Made by a program: the position numbers and the translations under genes
The notes under the pieces: model-generated
Told to the model about the DNA's origin: nothing
The model's input: only the letters and a program-made list of their open reading frames with translations
Databases searched by the model: none
Source of the DNA: BRH-c25 sp035627615
Lineage (GTDB): Bacteria > Bacillota > Clostridia > Lutisporales > Lutisporaceae
Assembly: GCA_035627615.1 (NCBI GenBank)
Contig: DASPLL010000031.1
Span: 85,722 to 149,721 of the forward strand
DNA length: 64,000 bases
Reading direction: 5' to 3'
In this document: piece after piece, positions 61,740 through 64,000 of the stretch
Position numbering within the stretch: position 1 is the stretch's first letter
Layout: each line of letters begins with the position of its first letter

Positions 61740-62258
61740 ATGAATCAACAGTTAATTGAACAGATCGTAAAGGAAGTCATGGCGGCAATGGGCGGAAATA
61801 CTGCAGCCCCGGAGCCTGAATATACGGCGGACAAGCATGGGAAGACAGTCGATGCCAAAAAGGATTATCCATTGGCAAGTAAAAGGCCTGAGCTCCTCAA
61901 GACGCCCACGGGAAAATCCCTGAAGGATATCACACTGAAAGCAGTACTGAATGGCGACATAAAGGCCCAGGATGTCCGAATTGCTCCCGAAACCCTTGAA
62001 CTGCAGGCACAAATAGCGGAATCCGTCGGACGACCGGCTTTTGCTAGAAACCTTAGGAGAGCTGCTGAGCTAATAGCCGTTCCGGATGAAAGGATCCTGG
62101 AAATTTACAATGCGTTGAGACCCTACAGATCGACAAAGAATGAACTGCTCGCAATAGCCGAGGAGCTTAAAAACAAATATAATGCCAAAATCAACAGCGC
62201 ATTTGTGCGGGAAGCGGCAGATGTATACGAATCAAGGAACAGGCTGAGACAGGAATAA
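61740..62258 (+). CDS. pduE: Diol dehydratase, small subunit
   Basis: 172 residues. An N-terminal helix (QQLIEQIVKEVMAAMG) like the encapsulation helix of PduD, then the small-subunit pattern (DYPLASKRPELLKTPTGKSL, GRPAFARNLRRAAELIAVPD). ATG 61740 lies six bases after GGAGGTG. Confidence 0.94.
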   Translation: MNQQLIEQIVKEVMAAMGGNTAAPEPEYTADKHGKTVDAKKDYPLASKRPELLKTPTGKSLKDITLKAVLNGDIKAQDVRIAPETLELQAQIAESVGRPAFARNLRRAAELIAVPDERILEIYNALRPYRSTKNELLAIAEELKNKYNAKINSAFVREAADVYESRNRLRQE

Positions 62259-62287
62259 TGCATGCAGACGAAGCCGGGAGGTAAATG

Positions 62288-64000
62288 ATGAAAAAGGTTG
62301 CCGGTGTAGATATTGGGAATGCCACAACAGAAGTGGCAATAGCCCGTGTATTGGGGACAGGGGCGGCGGATTTCCTTGCCAGTGGGATTGTCGATACGAC
62401 GGGAATAAAGGGAACGAGGCAAAACATCCATGGTGTATTTGCCTCCCTGAAACAGGCTCTCGACAGAGCGGGCCTCCGGCTGGAGGAGCTGGATCTGGTC
62501 CGGATCAATGAAGCGGCTCCGGTAATTGGTGATGTTGCAATGGAAACCATTACAGAAACTATTATTACCGAATCCACCATGATCGGACATAATCCCTCCA
62601 CTCCGGGAGGAATCGGTTTGGGGACAGGCAGGACGGTAAACATTGCCGACCTGATGAATTCAGCCCCGGGAGAGCCTGTTATTGTACTGATCGGAAAGCA
62701 GGCAGGCTTTGAGGCTGCTGCTGAAAGGATCAACAAGGCAGTGGATAAAGGCATAAAGGTCCAGGGCGCCGTTGTGCAAAGGGATGACGGTGTACTGATC
62801 AATAACCGGTTGGCCCGCTCCATTCCGATTGTGGATGAGGTCAGTCTTCTGGAAAAGGTTCCGGTGGGCATGAAGGCGGCCATTGAGGTGGCACCGGCCG
62901 GCGGCGTTGTGGAGGTGCTCTCCAATCCTTATGGGATCGCAACTGTATTTGAGCTGAACGGAGAAGAAACAAAGCTCATAGTTCCAATTGCCAGGGCGCT
63001 TATCGGAAACCGTTCCGCCGTGGTTATTAAGACACCTGAAGGAGATGTCCGGGAGAGAAGGATACCGGCAGGTAAGATTCAGATCATCGGCGGGAAGAAA
63101 CAGGCGATGGTAGACGTTGATGATGGAGCTGAAAAGATCATGAAAGCACTTGGCTCCTGTGTTCCAATTTTTGATATAAGGGGAGAAGCCGGTACCAATG
63201 CCGGCGGTATGCTGGAAAGAGTCAGGCAGGTCATGTCGGAGCTGACGAATCGGCACCCCGGCAGCATTAAGATCCAGGATCTGCTGGCGGTGGATACCTT
63301 TGTACCCCAAAAGGTCAAGGGCGGACTGGCAGAGGAGTTCTCAATGGAGAATGCGGTAGGTATCGCTGCAATGGTAAAGGCGGACAGGCTGCAGATGCAG
63401 ATGATTGCCGATGAACTGCAGAAAGAAATAGCCGTTCCGGCTGAAGTGGGCGGTGTCGAGGCTGATATGGCCATCAGGGGCGCACTGACAACACCCGGAA
63501 CCAATAAGCCCCTGGCCATATTGGATATGGGAGCCGGTTCCACCGATGCATCCATTATCAATAAACAGAATGAGATCACTTCGGTGCATTTAGCGGGAGC
63601 AGGCAATATGGTCACTCTTCTGATCAACTCCGAGCTGGGCCTGGAGGATATGGCACTGGCTGAGGATATAAAAAAATATCCGCTGGCTAAGGTTGAGAGC
63701 CTGTTTCATATCCGCCATGAAGACGGTACGGTGGAATTTTTTGAGAAATCGCTGGATGCCGGTGTTTTTGCCCGGGTTGTCATTCTGAAGGAAGGGAAGC
63801 TGCTTCCGGTACCCGGACAGCAATCGGTGGAAAGGATCAAACAGGTCCGCAGAGAAGCAAAGAGCAAGGTGTTTGTAACAAACGCCCTTAGAGCGTTGAG
63901 CATGGTGTGTCCCACCGGCAATATCCGGGATATAGAGTTTGTGGTATTGGTCGGGGGATCGGCTCTTGATTTTGAAGTACCTCAATTGGTGACGGATGTG
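62288..64000 (+). CDS. pduG: Diol dehydratase reactivase large subunit, 3' end missing
   Basis: 571 codons are visible and the frame is open to the last base, so the end lies outside (PduG is about 610 residues). It is an actin/Hsp70-like ATPase: VAGVDIGNATTEVAIA near the start, then LAILDMGAGSTDASI. It exchanges inactivated cobalamin in the dehydratase with the small reactivase subunit, presumably next outside the window. GGGAGG precedes ATG 62288. Confidence 0.94.
   Translation, partial: MKKVAGVDIGNATTEVAIARVLGTGAADFLASGIVDTTGIKGTRQNIHGVFASLKQALDRAGLRLEELDLVRINEAAPVIGDVAMETITETIITESTMIGHNPSTPGGIGLGTGRTVNIADLMNSAPGEPVIVLIGKQAGFEAAAERINKAVDKGIKVQGAVVQRDDGVLINNRLARSIPIVDEVSLLEKVPVGMKAAIEVAPAGGVVEVLSNPYGIATVFELNGEETKLIVPIARALIGNRSAVVIKTPEGDVRERRIPAGKIQIIGGKKQAMVDVDDGAEKIMKALGSCVPIFDIRGEAGTNAGGMLERVRQVMSELTNRHPGSIKIQDLLAVDTFVPQKVKGGLAEEFSMENAVGIAAMVKADRLQMQMIADELQKEIAVPAEVGGVEADMAIRGALTTPGTNKPLAILDMGAGSTDASIINKQNEITSVHLAGAGNMVTLLINSELGLEDMALAEDIKKYPLAKVESLFHIRHEDGTVEFFEKSLDAGVFARVVILKEGKLLPVPGQQSVERIKQVRREAKSKVFVTNALRALSMVCPTGNIRDIEFVVLVGGSALDFEVPQLVTDV

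Overview
The window reads as a chromosomal segment of a strictly anaerobic, low-to-mid GC clostridial Firmicute. The grounds are strong GGAGG-type ribosome binding sites, frequent TTG/GTG starts, many ferredoxin-like and radical-SAM proteins, an [FeFe]-hydrogenase-like chemoreceptor, a B12-dependent diol dehydratase in a bacterial microcompartment, and YesN/LytS-type two-component systems. No rRNA, CRISPR array or intact transposon is visible.

Layout. (1) 1-5049: a carbohydrate operon with the end of a Gfo/Idh/MocA oxidoreductase, a GH65 glycoside phosphorylase and a GH13 sucrose-phosphorylase-like enzyme, closed by a 15-bp terminator. (2) 5218-13994: a tight seven-gene operon with no family-level name known to me: three dissimilar dynamin-like GTPases, a small protein carrying seven consecutive Tyr-x-Asp/Asn triplets, a radical SAM/SPASM enzyme, a B12-binding radical SAM enzyme and a patatin-like lipase. 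This is the best candidate here for an undescribed system. (3) 14047-24081: mixed housekeeping genes: a PEPCK-like DUF4914-type protein, small membrane or coiled-coil proteins, tRNA-Ala with a decayed tRNA beside it, a ferredoxin-tailed aldo/keto reductase, a sodium-dependent transporter, a receiver/PEP-synthase-like fusion and a LUD-domain protein. (4) 24200-33065: peptidase, flavodoxin-like reductase with XRE regulator, a Cys-rich small protein under a palindrome-rich promoter, an MBL lipoprotein, a PadR/HAAS pair, DUF1385 and an alpha/beta hydrolase, interspersed with gene relics (UvrD-like helicase tail, acetyltransferase, ECF sigma fragment).

(5) 33322-43267: a chemotaxis operon: MCP, an MCP fused to an [FeFe]-hydrogenase-like sensor, a CheA with two CheW domains and a receiver, CheW, CheB, CheR, a CheY-like receiver and CheX. 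This suggests redox or hydrogen-linked taxis or another Che-controlled output. (6) 43381-49947: a NarL-type two-component pair, a lipoprotein and an ABC-2 exporter. (7) 49795-52354: a scar in which tRNA-Val plus the 3' end of the exporter is duplicated around an AT-rich MFS transporter and an IS1182-like remnant. (8) 52421-55343: a broken cellulase-like gene, an aminotransferase and a mechanosensitive-channel relic. (9) 55507-64000: a PocR-domain histidine kinase and YesN-type regulator followed, after three terminator-like hairpins, by pduA-B-C-D-E-G, which continues past the window end.

How they work together. The PocR kinase and regulator most likely sense 1,2-propanediol or a related diol and induce the microcompartment genes. 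The two glycoside phosphorylases would feed sugar phosphates to glycolysis. In the GTPase operon, the membrane-remodelling GTPases, lipase and two radical-SAM enzymes suggest a membrane-associated process with a post-translationally modified component; that reading is inference only. All functions come from reading motifs by eye; no database search was run.
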